A stretch of DNA of 64,000 nucleotides, taken from contig CAJTMJ010000015.1 in NCBI GenBank assembly GCA_910577335.1, forward strand, positions 1 to 64,000, written 5' to 3'. The position numbers were made by a program, and so were the translations under genes. Shown here piece after piece: positions 18,436 to 26,639 of this stretch. Within the stretch, counting starts at the first letter, position 1; every line of letters starts with the position of its first letter. Source of the DNA: an uncultured Duncaniella sp. GTDB taxonomy: Bacteria; Bacteroidota; Bacteroidia; Bacteroidales; Muribaculaceae. The notes beneath the pieces are model-generated. The model saw only the letters and a list, made by a program, of their open reading frames with translations. It was not told the DNA's origin and made no database searches.

Positions 18436-19431
18436 TCAGAAAACCGATAGATATAGGGCTTCATTTTTCAGACCGCCCGATTTCAGTTTGCTTTTTAGAC
18501 GTGATTTACGCTTATATATCACTTCTATTGTTTCACCAAGAAGCATACTGATGGCACGGTTGGAGAATCCGCATGAAAGCAATGTCATGAGTTGGTAATC
18601 GTCCTCAGTGATGGAGGGCATGTCAGCCTTAAGTTTTGTCAGGATTCCGTTGCGACATTCGTTGACTGATGCTTCGATTTCTGCCATTGTGCCGCTGTCG
18701 GTTTTTAGGCTCTCTATCTCCTTTTTCACCTGTTCGGCTATGGCTTTTCGTTCAGTCTTGGTGCCCTGCGCTTCATAGAAAGTGTCACACAGCTTTCCGA
18801 TTAGTTCGAAGCGTTTGCTGAAAAGTTTTTCCACTTTCTCCTCCAACCCTGAGCAGTCGGCTTCACGTACTGATAATAGAGACCTTAATCCAGATGCTTC
18901 GGCGAGAAGTGTTTCAGCTCTTAAATTTTGCATTTTAAGTCGCTGGCGTTGCCATACAATCACACTGATAGCGAGGATTAATATGATAATTCCGGCAAAG
19001 GTATACCTTTCACGTGTCAGACGTTCCCGGTATAAGCTGTACTCACGTTCCTTCTGTATGTATAATGCTGCTATGAGATTATCGCAACCGGCTTTCGAAT
19101 CGGTATCGAGTAGTGTGCGTAATTCTTTTGCTCGTTGGAGTTGGTCTTTCAGATTATGGTGGTTGTAATAGGAGAGGGCTATATTAATAATGGTGTCCGA
19201 TGGCGCTTTAAGATTGTTAGCCACCATTGCCTCACTGTATAGCATAGCCCATCGTGCCATGTCTGACGAGTCGTCAATTTCAGATATATCAAGTGCGTTA
19301 AGTTGCTCGTATGCTTCTTGAGGATTTGTGCCGAGAAGTGATTGAGCATCATCAAGCTGTCTGCTGAAACTGCTTGACATCGTGCAGCCCGACAGCAGAA
19401 GTATGAAGAATATGTATAGTAACTTTTGCAT
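18436..19431 (-). CDS. Membrane-anchored lipoprotein with C-terminal LuxR-like HTH
   Basis: This 331-residue protein combines a lipoprotein signal (FFILLLSGC, Cys16), a helical TPR-like region (~20-125), a transmembrane helix (~144-161), a coiled coil (~165-265) and a C-terminal helix-turn-helix (~282-325). The HTH resembles LuxR/GerE types (DYQLMTLLSCGFSN, then RAISMLLGETIEVIYKRKSRL). Bacteroidetes have many such one-component regulators that sense in the periplasm and bind DNA in the cytoplasm. The stimulus is unknown. Its own promoter is at 19460-19491, and the receptor gene 148 bp downstream is the obvious candidate target. Confidence 0.75.
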   Translation of the reverse strand: MQKLLYIFFILLLSGCTMSSSFSRQLDDAQSLLGTNPQEAYEQLNALDISEIDDSSDMARWAMLYSEAMVANNLKAPSDTIINIALSYYNHHNLKDQLQRAKELRTLLDTDSKAGCDNLIAALYIQKEREYSLYRERLTRERYTFAGIIILILAISVIVWQRQRLKMQNLRAETLLAEASGLRSLLSVREADCSGLEEKVEKLFSKRFELIGKLCDTFYEAQGTKTERKAIAEQVKKEIESLKTDSGTMAEIEASVNECRNGILTKLKADMPSITEDDYQLMTLLSCGFSNRAISMLLGETIEVIYKRKSRLKSKLKSGGLKNEALYLSVF

Positions 19432-19459
19432 AATCTGATGATGATTTTCTGAAACGTTG

Positions 19460-19491
19460 CAAAATTAATCAATACTATCAGTTCCGGCAAA
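19460..19491 (-). promoter_or_regulatory. Promoter of the HTH lipoprotein gene
   Basis: On the minus strand TTTG (19491-19488), a 20-bp spacer and TAATTTTG (19467-19460) match the Bacteroidetes consensus exactly. It overlaps the 3' end of the YgbA-like gene. Confidence 0.7.
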
Positions 19492-19774
19492 AATAATGTT
19501 TGAAAAACTCGACCGGCGTAAAGAAAATCATGCGGGGTCCGGAGTAACGCATCACCTTACGTATGCGTTCTCGCATGTCAGGACGGTAACAATGTGTAAG
19601 GCATCGTCTGCAAGCACTCTTGCTATCGCCATATTTGCAATGAGACAGTCTGAGAGCCGCATATTCCATCAAAGCCTTACATTCAGGGCAAATTTCCGAA
19701 TTTCCCTCTTTATGCCGGCAATAGATGCGTATCATGAGATTGACTATCCTTATCTCTTTCTCAATTCTCGACAT
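19478..19774 (-). CDS. YgbA-type (nitrous-oxide-stimulated promoter family) small Cys protein
   Basis: This 98-residue protein has the family's spacing of cysteines: YCRHKEG...CPECKAL, then CKYGDSKSACRRCLTHCY, followed by MRERIRKVMRYSGPRM. These match the PF11756 family (E. coli YgbA), a Cys-rich protein linked to nitrosative stress and thought to bind metal or an Fe-S cluster. It overlaps the acetyltransferase gene upstream by 14 bp, suggesting coupled translation. No signal peptide is seen, so it is cytoplasmic. Function in Bacteroidales is not established. Confidence 0.85.
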   Translation of the reverse strand: MSRIEKEIRIVNLMIRIYCRHKEGNSEICPECKALMEYAALRLSHCKYGDSKSACRRCLTHCYRPDMRERIRKVMRYSGPRMIFFTPVEFFKHYFCRN

Positions 19775-20276
19775 CAGTGTGTTTATGGCTGTTTACAAAT
19801 TGGAAGGCTATGCGCTCGGAGCCGTCAGCTATATTTATGATTCCGCAGCGGGTGAACCCAAGCTTTGTGACCGCATTGCGCATAGGTAGGTTATCGGCGT
19901 GAGTGTCTATTCTGACATCTTTGCCTGTCATTAGAGCGTATTCCACAGCTTTTCTCAGTATGCCGTGGGTGCTACCGTCAGAAGCTATGCGATGAATTGT
20001 GACGTAGGGACTGTCATTTAGCCATTCGCCGTCTCTTATTATAATATAGGTAGGCTCGGGTACTGTCATCATGCAGAATGTGCCTATGATGTTCCCGGTA
20101 TTATCAGTGACCGTGTGGCTCCATCCATTGGCTATGTCATTCATGAGCACATCCTCGGTCGGGTATCCGTTTATCCATTGCTCAAGGTTGCCGGTTGATC
20201 GCATGAATTTTTTTGCGATTTCAAACACCTCCATGAGCTGTGGAATATCCTCTTTGCGTGTTAGCCTTATTTCCAT
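19761..20276 (-). CDS. GNAT-family N-acetyltransferase
   Basis: The 171-residue protein begins MEIRLTRKEDIPQLMEVFEIA, a classic GNAT beta1-alpha1 start. It continues through an acetyl-CoA-binding half (IASDGSTHGILRKAVEYAL...VRIDTHADNLPMRNAVTKLG). The DTHADNLPMRN segment is typical of GNATs that modify small molecules or protein termini. The substrate is unknown. It is followed with a 14-bp overlap by the YgbA-like gene and preceded by the PH-domain gene 10 bp upstream; the three look like one minus-strand operon. Confidence 0.85.
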   Translation of the reverse strand: MEIRLTRKEDIPQLMEVFEIAKKFMRSTGNLEQWINGYPTEDVLMNDIANGWSHTVTDNTGNIIGTFCMMTVPEPTYIIIRDGEWLNDSPYVTIHRIASDGSTHGILRKAVEYALMTGKDVRIDTHADNLPMRNAVTKLGFTRCGIINIADGSERIAFQFVNSHKHTDVEN

Positions 20277-20286
20277 TTATCTACTG

Positions 20287-20799
20287 TTAGTCGGCAATAT
20301 TTTCAGTTCTTTTCAGCCGAAGGTTGATTTGAGTGCTCATCTCATCTGCGTTTTTGCAGGAGATAACATATTTTTTCCCCGATTTTAAGGTTACGAGTAT
20401 CAGTTGGTCCATACGAGTGCCATAGACGAAAAACTTTCCAAGCTCCTGATTGCGGTAATGACCCCAATAGCCCATAAACCCGCTGCTACCTAAGGTTCTT
20501 ACAAAATTCATGGTGCGTTGATAGGGAGCCACGGAAGCTATGTCGGCTAACGGGATGATTTTCTTTGAAATCAATTTGCCTATTATCAGTAATGAGTTGG
20601 TGACCTCCACATATTTCGGGCAGTAATATAATCCGCAGATGAAACTGATGAAAAGCAGAGCCGCCACTATGATCAAGGCGAAGTCTTGTCCTGACGAATG
20701 GGTGTTTATAAACGGTATTGCCGCCCATGCTATGAATAGCAATACAGTTATTACTATCGAGGATGTATTCCAATTACAAGGCTGTCGATATTTGAACAT
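20287..20799 (-). CDS. Membrane protein with bacterial PH-like domain
   Basis: This 170-residue protein has two closely spaced N-terminal membrane helices (SSIVITVLLFIAWAAIPFI and ALIIVAALLFISFICGLYY). A C-terminal PH-like beta domain (~65-165) follows, with KYVEVTNSLLIIGKLI...PLADIASVAPY. Such bPH proteins are inner-membrane proteins of unknown function in Bacteroidetes. It is the first gene of a probable minus-strand operon with the acetyltransferase and YgbA-like genes. The TAACTTTG box at 20859-20866 fits as its promoter. Confidence 0.75.
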   Translation of the reverse strand: MFKYRQPCNWNTSSIVITVLLFIAWAAIPFINTHSSGQDFALIIVAALLFISFICGLYYCPKYVEVTNSLLIIGKLISKKIIPLADIASVAPYQRTMNFVRTLGSSGFMGYWGHYRNQELGKFFVYGTRMDQLILVTLKSGKKYVISCKNADEMSTQINLRLKRTENIAD

Positions 20800-20858
20800 G
20801 GTTCGAATTTTAGTTTTGAATATCTTTGAGCGATGGATTCTGATTAGTCCTATCTCCG

Positions 20859-20866
20859 CAAAGTTA
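20859..20866 (-). promoter_or_regulatory. -7 promoter box of the PH-domain operon
   Basis: The minus strand reads TAACTTTG about 60 bp upstream of the ATG at 20799. No -33 TTTG at standard spacing. Confidence 0.45.
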
Positions 20867-20905
20867 ATTATTATTTCCGAAATGATGATTGGTAAGTGGC
20901 GAAAA

Positions 20906-21235
20906 TCAACTGTGCAGTCTCTTTAGATATTTAATCCAACTGTAATGTTTCCGCCTTTTAAGATATGTGAGATCATGACCGTATAGATATGCTTCCTGTT
21001 CAAAAGATATAGCATAGTATGCGGCTCTCCAATTTCGAAGGATAACCAAACGGCACAGCCAATCCAATATATACATTATATAAAATGGTATGTATAGCAA
21101 TTCACGCTGCTGTGCGTTGTGTATACGCTCATGGTTGATTACCCACTTGTCAATCCATCCTTTGTCACTCGTCCACAGTGTCCCGAAGAGATTGACACAA
21201 AAACCGTCAGGAATCAATCGGCATTTGATTATCAT
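20906..21235 (-). CDS. Small HExxH-containing protein, possible mini-metallopeptidase
   Basis: This 109-residue protein has no family I can name. It contains NHERIHNAQQREL, a perfect HExxH zinc motif (residues ~35-39), a hydrophobic helix (YIPFYIMYILDWLCRLVIL), and FEQEAY about 40 residues after the motif, which could supply a gluzincin-type third ligand. The layout recalls very short peptidase-like proteins seen in Bacteroidetes. It has no signal peptide but may be membrane-associated through the central helix. It is transcribed alone, with TATCTTTG at 21259-21266. Confidence 0.65.
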   Translation of the reverse strand: MIIKCRLIPDGFCVNLFGTLWTSDKGWIDKWVINHERIHNAQQRELLYIPFYIMYILDWLCRLVILRNWRAAYYAISFEQEAYLYGHDLTYLKRRKHYSWIKYLKRLHS

Positions 21236-21258
21236 TGTTTGATTTTAATTCTTTGAAG

Positions 21259-21266
21259 CAAAGATA
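21259..21266 (-). promoter_or_regulatory. -7 promoter box of the HExxH gene
   Basis: The minus strand reads TATCTTTG, 24 bp upstream of the ATG at 21235. No -33 TTTG at standard spacing. Confidence 0.5.
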
Positions 21267-21336
21267 CGAATTATACTTATATATAAAACGATTTGGAAGT
21301 ATGAATTGAAATATTACGGCTCTTAGTTTAGAAAAA

Positions 21337-21368
21337 TTTGCATAATATGACGGATATGGTTAACTTTG
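21337..21368 (+). promoter_or_regulatory. Promoter of the GH8 gene
   Basis: TTTG (21337-21340), a 20-bp spacer and TAACTTTG (21361-21368) match the Bacteroidetes consensus exactly. Transcription should start near 21374, at the edge of the palindrome at 21374-21408. Confidence 0.75.
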
Positions 21369-21373
21369 ACGTA

Positions 21374-21408
21374 GAACTGATTTAGTCTGTATAAAATTTA
21401 AATCAGTT
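21374..21408. repeat. Palindromic GAACTGATTT...AAATCAGTT repeat in the GH8 leader
   Basis: A 35-base inverted-repeat unit with the same ends as the 192-bp family. It would fold as a hairpin at the very 5' end of the GH8 mRNA. Confidence 0.6.
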
Positions 21409-21443
21409 GGTGTATTTGAGTTTATCACATATTTACTGCCCGT

Positions 21444-22649
21444 ATGAATTTCAGAACATTATTTGTAGTCCAGTTTATTTTTATTGCTGCTTTTGCAACA
21501 AAAGCTGATAATCTATTCAATTCGCTTCTCGGTAAGAGTGATGAGGAGGTAGATGCCAGAATAAATCAGGTGTGGGAGCATTTCTTTACTCCCGCAGATT
21601 TAAGTAGGTATGAGGAACCGAATGAGACTTCTGTGTATTACGAATGTCCTGACGGCACAGCTTTTGTTATGGATACCGGTAATAATGATGTGCGTTCCGA
21701 AGGGATGTCATACGGAATGATGATAAGCGTGCAATTAGACCATCGTGAGCAATTTGACAAATTATGGGAATGGTCTAAACGCCACATGGCGTATGAACTC
21801 GGCTCTGCATGGGATGGCTATTTCTGTTGGCAATGCAAGCCTGACGGTTCGAAGATAGGTGGAAGCAATGCCTCGGATGGGGAGTTATATTACATAACAG
21901 CACTTTTTCTTGCATCAGAGCGTTGGAATGAACCTCGATATGCCGAAGAAGCGAATACGATTTTGGCAAAAATCATGAATAAGGATGGCGAAACATCCGG
22001 TGTATATAACCTATATAATCGTGATAACGGACTTATCACATTCGTGCCTGACCGAATGGGGTGCGGATTCAGCGATCCTTCCTACCAGCTTCCGGCATTT
22101 CTTGACAAATGGGCATCGGTGGCAGAGGCTGACAATGAGTTTTGGGAAAGAGCGGCTATGGAAGCTCGTAAACATCTTATTGCTTCCTCACATCCTGTCA
22201 CAGGGCTATATCCTGATTATAGTGAATATGACGGAAGAGCCTATAAGTGGGTTCATGCAGGATATGATACCTCGATTTATATGTATGATGCCATAAGATG
22301 CGCCATGAATGTAGGAATGGACTATTATCTGTGTGGAAAAGATAAGGTTAATCAGACAGAAGTGATGAGCCGCCTGTTGACTTTCTTTAAAAACGATGGT
22401 TTCAAGCATGGTCATTTTGCTCTTGACGGGTCAATGGCATCGGGAGGTTACTCGAGGGGTATGGATGGTGCGAATGCAGTCGGAGCTATGGCTCTTGCTT
22501 CGTCAGAAATTCCCGGTCATAAGGAATTGGCAAAGGAATATGTGCAACGCCTTTGGGATGCCAGACCGCCAAAAGGTAAATATCGCTATTATGAAGGTTT
22601 GGTTTATTTCCTGTCCATGCTCCATGTCTCAGGTCGCTTCTCGCTGTAG
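21444..22649 (+). CDS. Glycoside hydrolase family 8 (exo-oligoxylanase-like)
   Basis: This 401-residue protein has a signal peptide (LFVVQFIFIAAFATKA) and a single GH8 (alpha/alpha)6 domain. The catalytic acid is Glu86 in SEGMSYGMM. WDGYFCWQCKPDG, NASDGELYY and HAGYDTSIYMYDAIR are characteristic GH8 blocks. The closest group I recall is the reducing-end xylose-releasing exo-oligoxylanases (Rex), inverting enzymes acting on xylo-oligosaccharides. Endo-acting GH8 enzymes cannot be ruled out. It is periplasmic or secreted and transcribed from its own promoter, ahead of but separate from the export genes. Confidence 0.88.
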   Translation: MNFRTLFVVQFIFIAAFATKADNLFNSLLGKSDEEVDARINQVWEHFFTPADLSRYEEPNETSVYYECPDGTAFVMDTGNNDVRSEGMSYGMMISVQLDHREQFDKLWEWSKRHMAYELGSAWDGYFCWQCKPDGSKIGGSNASDGELYYITALFLASERWNEPRYAEEANTILAKIMNKDGETSGVYNLYNRDNGLITFVPDRMGCGFSDPSYQLPAFLDKWASVAEADNEFWERAAMEARKHLIASSHPVTGLYPDYSEYDGRAYKWVHAGYDTSIYMYDAIRCAMNVGMDYYLCGKDKVNQTEVMSRLLTFFKNDGFKHGHFALDGSMASGGYSRGMDGANAVGAMALASSEIPGHKELAKEYVQRLWDARPPKGKYRYYEGLVYFLSMLHVSGRFSL

Positions 22650-22721
22650 AGGGGATAGGGTAGAGGCTCTTAACCAGTGATGACGTATGGATGATAAATT
22701 TCAATTATGATGCGGTACTAA

Positions 22722-22753
22722 TTTGGATAAAAGGAGAATAATCAGTAATTTTG
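22722..22753 (+). promoter_or_regulatory. Promoter of the SLBB/Wzz export genes
   Basis: TTTG (22722-22725), a 20-bp spacer and TAATTTTG (22746-22753) match the consensus exactly, about 55 bp upstream of the ATG at 22808. Confidence 0.75.
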
Positions 22754-22807
22754 CGCTCTGAAAATAACGGAATCTTATTTCAGCCTTTATAATCACTACA
22801 CTCCTAT

Positions 22808-25225
22808 ATGAGAATAATAAAATTTAAGAGTACCCTATGCGTGCTTTTGACCGCCACGGTCCTGTCATCCGTGACGGTGGCAGCTTATGCCGACATGACC
22901 GATGAACAAGTTGTTGAATATGTGAAACAACAACGGAGTACCGGTAAAACTGAGCGCCAGATCGGCAAGGAGCTGATAGCAAACGGCGTCACAAAGGAGC
23001 AGATAGAACGTGTGCGTAAAAAATACGCTTCTTCCGAAACCCAGTTGCAGGCTAAGCCGAAAGTTGACACTAAGGTAGTGCGTCAGGCTGCAGAGAACGC
23101 CCCTGACAATCCTACAGTTCAGACTGTCGCAGCAATTGAGTCTCAACCAATTGAACTGAAACCCACCAGCAACATATTTGGTCATAATGTATTCTCATCA
23201 GAGACACTTTCATTTGAACCTAACGAAAATCAAGCCACTCCGCAGGACTATCGTCTTGGTCCCGGCGATGAGGTGGTAATTGATATCTGGGGAGCGAGTG
23301 AAGACCGTCTGCGTGAGACCATATCACCCGAGGGTAACATAATTGTGGAACAGCTCGGTCCGATCTACCTCAACGGAATGACTATCGGGGAGGCAAACGA
23401 CCATATCCGCAAGCTGTTCGCTTACAAATATGCCGGTGTTGAGGAAGCAGAGACTGACATAAGCCTCACACTCGGAGCTGTGCGCACCATACAGGTCAAC
23501 ATTATGGGCGAGGTTGCCACTCCCGGTACCTATAGATTGTCACCGTTCTCCACTGTGTTCCATGCGTTGTATCGTTCAGGTGGTATAACCAACATCGGTA
23601 CTCTGCGTAACATCGAAATCATGCGTGCCGGACGTCGTATTGCGACTGTGGATGTCTATGATTATCTGTTCGGAGGTAAAAACTCACAGAATATCAATCT
23701 GCAGGAGGGCGATGTCATAATTGTACCTCCCTACGAAACCTTAGTTCAGATGGACGGCAATTTCAAGCGCCCTATGTACTATGAAGCTAAAAAGGGTGAA
23801 AGCCTTGCTGACATTATCCATTATGCCGGAGGCTTTTCAAGCAACGCATACACTGATGTTGTAAGACTTAGACGCAGAACAGGCAAAGAAAACGAGCTGT
23901 TCAATGTAAGATCTGACGAGTTCGCCACTTATCCTTTGCAGGATGGTGATGTGGTGATCGTGGGTGAAATCCTCGATAGATTCTCTAACAGAGTACAGGT
24001 TAGAGGACAGGTTATGCGTCCCGGCACTTATGCTTTAGGAGCTGATATGGCTACTCTGCGTGATCTCGTAAATAAGGCTGACGGACTTGTTGAAGATGCT
24101 TACACTGAACGTGCATTGATCTATCGTGAAGGTCCGGACCTCACGCTTCAGGTAATTCCCGTTGATCTCGGTGCTGTTATGAATGGCACTGCTCCGGATG
24201 TGGAATTGAAACGAAACGACATTATTGAGATAGCGAGCCTTCAGGAAATCATTGACCGTGGCGGTTTCACCATCCAAGGTCTTGTTGCCGATCCGGGTAC
24301 ATATCCCTACGCTGAGAATACCACTATCGAAGACCTTATTCTTCAAGCCGGCGGTATGCTTCAGGGTGCGTCAACCGCCCGTATCGAAGTGGCTCGTCGA
24401 ATCATCGACCCGAAATCGCTTCGACCCAGTAATGAAACCGCTGAGATTTTCAGTTTCCCATACAATGGCGGTAAGGTAGGTTCCAATGGATTCACTCTCG
24501 AACCATACGATATCGTTACAGTGCGTAAGAGCCCGGTATATGTCGCTCAGCAGAGAGTGGCTATCGGTGGTGAGGTTGCGTTTGAAGGTGCTTATACCAT
24601 TTCAAAACGAAATGAGCGTCTTTCTGACCTCGTGAATCGTGCCGGTGGTCTTACAAATGCTGCATACGTGCGCGGCGCTCACCTCAGCCGAAAGATGACT
24701 GAATATGAGATGCAAGCCAGAGAGGAAAGTATGCGCATAGCCCGCATGATGAGAGGTGGCGAAGGAACAGACTCTATCTCTATGGATAAAATGGTATTGT
24801 CCGACCGTTATAATGTGGGTATTGAACTTGACAAGGCTATGGCTAACCCCGGCAGTGACGAGGATCTCGTGCTGCAGGAAGGTGATGTGCTCTTCATCCC
24901 GCAGCTTGTAAACACAGTCAGAGTGCAGGGCGATGTCTTGTTCCCCAACACTGTGGTGTATAAGAAAGGTGAAAACCTTAAGTATTATATCAATCAGGCT
25001 GGCGGTTACGGCTCAAGAGCAAAGAAGAGCCATGCATACGTAGTGTATCTCAACGGTACCGTCGCTCGTGCGAAGGGTAAAGTGGCTATTGAACCGGGCT
25101 GTCAGATTATAGTGCCCTCTAAGGCTCCCGGCAAGGGTCCTGACTGGCAAGCTATAATGTCTGTGGCATCTGTCGGTGGTACACTTGGAACTATGGCGGC
25201 AGCTATCGCTACTCTTTTGAAATAA
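22808..25225 (+). CDS. SLBB-domain polysaccharide export protein (Wza-like)
   Basis: The 805-residue protein has a signal peptide (LCVLLTATVLSSVTVAAYA). A small helical segment (~30-75, MTDEQVVEYVKQQRSTGKTE, resembling SHOCT-type helices) comes next, then a poly-export domain (QDYRLGPGDEVVIDIWG, ~145-240) and about six SLBB beta-grasp repeats. A C-terminal hydrophobic helix follows. The family forms the periplasm-to-surface channel for capsule or exopolysaccharide. It is far longer than E. coli Wza (~380) because of the extra SLBB repeats, as is common in Bacteroidales. It is co-transcribed with the Wzz-like gene 26 bp downstream. Confidence 0.88.
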   Translation: MRIIKFKSTLCVLLTATVLSSVTVAAYADMTDEQVVEYVKQQRSTGKTERQIGKELIANGVTKEQIERVRKKYASSETQLQAKPKVDTKVVRQAAENAPDNPTVQTVAAIESQPIELKPTSNIFGHNVFSSETLSFEPNENQATPQDYRLGPGDEVVIDIWGASEDRLRETISPEGNIIVEQLGPIYLNGMTIGEANDHIRKLFAYKYAGVEEAETDISLTLGAVRTIQVNIMGEVATPGTYRLSPFSTVFHALYRSGGITNIGTLRNIEIMRAGRRIATVDVYDYLFGGKNSQNINLQEGDVIIVPPYETLVQMDGNFKRPMYYEAKKGESLADIIHYAGGFSSNAYTDVVRLRRRTGKENELFNVRSDEFATYPLQDGDVVIVGEILDRFSNRVQVRGQVMRPGTYALGADMATLRDLVNKADGLVEDAYTERALIYREGPDLTLQVIPVDLGAVMNGTAPDVELKRNDIIEIASLQEIIDRGGFTIQGLVADPGTYPYAENTTIEDLILQAGGMLQGASTARIEVARRIIDPKSLRPSNETAEIFSFPYNGGKVGSNGFTLEPYDIVTVRKSPVYVAQQRVAIGGEVAFEGAYTISKRNERLSDLVNRAGGLTNAAYVRGAHLSRKMTEYEMQAREESMRIARMMRGGEGTDSISMDKMVLSDRYNVGIELDKAMANPGSDEDLVLQEGDVLFIPQLVNTVRVQGDVLFPNTVVYKKGENLKYYINQAGGYGSRAKKSHAYVVYLNGTVARAKGKVAIEPGCQIIVPSKAPGKGPDWQAIMSVASVGGTLGTMAAAIATLLK

Positions 25226-25251
25226 CCAATCCTAATTCAACCCTATACAAA

Positions 25252-26400
25252 ATGATAGACGAGAAAAACAATATTGATGATCCTCGTGATGACGAGCAGG
25301 AGATTGATCTTCTCGAACTCGCCCAAAAATTGTGGGCTGACCGTAGGTTCATATTAAAGATTGCGCTTTTTGGAGTGTTGACAGGATTGGTGGTAGCATT
25401 TTCCATCCCTAAGGAATATACCACTACTATTAAGCTTGCCCCTGAATTTACCGATAGCAAGCAGATGTCGGGAGGTCTCGGCGCTCTTGCATCGATGGCT
25501 GGAATCAATGCCGGTGGAAGTGGCGTTGAGGCTGTACAGCCGCAGCTTTACCCTGACATTGTGTCATCAGTTCCGTTCACTATCGGGCTGTTTGATGTCC
25601 CGGTGACTGATAAGAATGGGGAACTGAACACCACAGTTAGAAAGTATCTTGAGGAGGAAACTTCGGCTCCATGGTGGAGTGCGGTGATGAGTCTTCCCGG
25701 TAAAATGATAGGTGGTGTGATGTCTATATTTTCCGATAGCGAGGATGAGATAGCGGCTGATTCGGTGAACACTTTCCGACTTTCAAAGGACGAGAGCGCC
25801 ATAGCTGAGGCTCTTAATGCCCGTGTGTCGGCTGATGTTGACACTAAGACATCAATCATCACTCTTTCGGCTACAATGCAGGACCCGATGGTATCCGCCC
25901 TTCTTGCCGATACGGTTGCCGAACGTCTTAAGGCTTATGTGACAAGCTACCGTACTAACAAGGCGCGTGAAGACTTGGAATACTCCAAGAAGCTTAACGA
26001 TGAGGCGAAAAAAGAGTATTACAAGGCTCAGCAACGTTATGCTGATTACATGGATAAGAATCAGGGCATAGTGCTCCGTTCGGCACGTACTGAGCAGGAG
26101 CGTTTGCAGAATGAAGCATCGCTTGCATTCAATCTCTATAACACCACTGCGCAGCGTCTTCAAGCTGCCAAAGCAAAGGTTCAGGAGATTACCCCTGTCT
26201 ACACCGTGGTTCAGCCTGCCACTGTGCCTTTAAGAGCTTCCAAGCCTTCTAAAATGCTTATCCTTGTAGGATTTGTGTTCTTGGCAGTCGTAGGCGCAAG
26301 CGCATGGATACTCTTTGGTAGAGGGATTGTGGAGGAGTTCCGCAAATCAGGTAAAAATAAAGAGGAAGCTCCCGAGCCTAAAGCCATAGATAAGGAATAA
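25252..26400 (+). CDS. Wzz/chain-length-determinant-type protein
   Basis: This 382-residue inner-membrane protein has the two membrane helices of polysaccharide co-polymerases: one near the N-terminus (ILKIALFGVLTGLVVAFSI, ~40-60) and one near the C-terminus (MLILVGFVFLAVVGASAWIL, ~340-360). A periplasmic region with a long coiled coil (~235-300) and a Pro-rich PATVPLRASKPSK stretch before the last helix complete the Wzz pattern. There is no cytoplasmic tyrosine-kinase domain. It likely sets polysaccharide chain length together with the SLBB channel. No glycosyltransferases are adjacent. Confidence 0.88.
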   Translation: MIDEKNNIDDPRDDEQEIDLLELAQKLWADRRFILKIALFGVLTGLVVAFSIPKEYTTTIKLAPEFTDSKQMSGGLGALASMAGINAGGSGVEAVQPQLYPDIVSSVPFTIGLFDVPVTDKNGELNTTVRKYLEEETSAPWWSAVMSLPGKMIGGVMSIFSDSEDEIAADSVNTFRLSKDESAIAEALNARVSADVDTKTSIITLSATMQDPMVSALLADTVAERLKAYVTSYRTNKAREDLEYSKKLNDEAKKEYYKAQQRYADYMDKNQGIVLRSARTEQERLQNEASLAFNLYNTTAQRLQAAKAKVQEITPVYTVVQPATVPLRASKPSKMLILVGFVFLAVVGASAWILFGRGIVEEFRKSGKNKEEAPEPKAIDKE

Positions 26401-26429
26401 TATCCTTCCGGGATATAAATTTATTAGCA

Positions 26430-26478
26430 TAGCCATTAATCGCCACAGAGGTAAGTCCTCTGTGGCGATTAATGGCTA
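26430..26478. terminator. Long perfect hairpin after the Wzz-like gene
   Basis: Twenty-two bases (26430-26451) pair perfectly with 26457-26478 around a TAAGT loop, followed by TTTATAT. The stem is unusually long for a simple terminator; termination of the export operon is the plainest reading. Confidence 0.7.
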
Positions 26479-26639
26479 TTTATATGCGTTGATTTGCATA
26501 AATGAAAAAAATTATCATTCCCGATTTGACTTTTGCCTGTTTGTCGGGTATAATATATGTAGGCGGTTTAAAACGCCCACGTTAATTTGATAATTTTAAT
26601 TTATCCGTATGCTGAACAAAATATATCACCTCTTAAATT

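Noticed and set aside
26526..26554. TTGACT-N17-TATAAT, a textbook E. coli sigma-70 promoter ahead of the ECF sigma gene
   Set aside because: The housekeeping sigma of Bacteroidetes does not use this consensus, and AT-rich DNA produces it by chance. Kept only as a curiosity.
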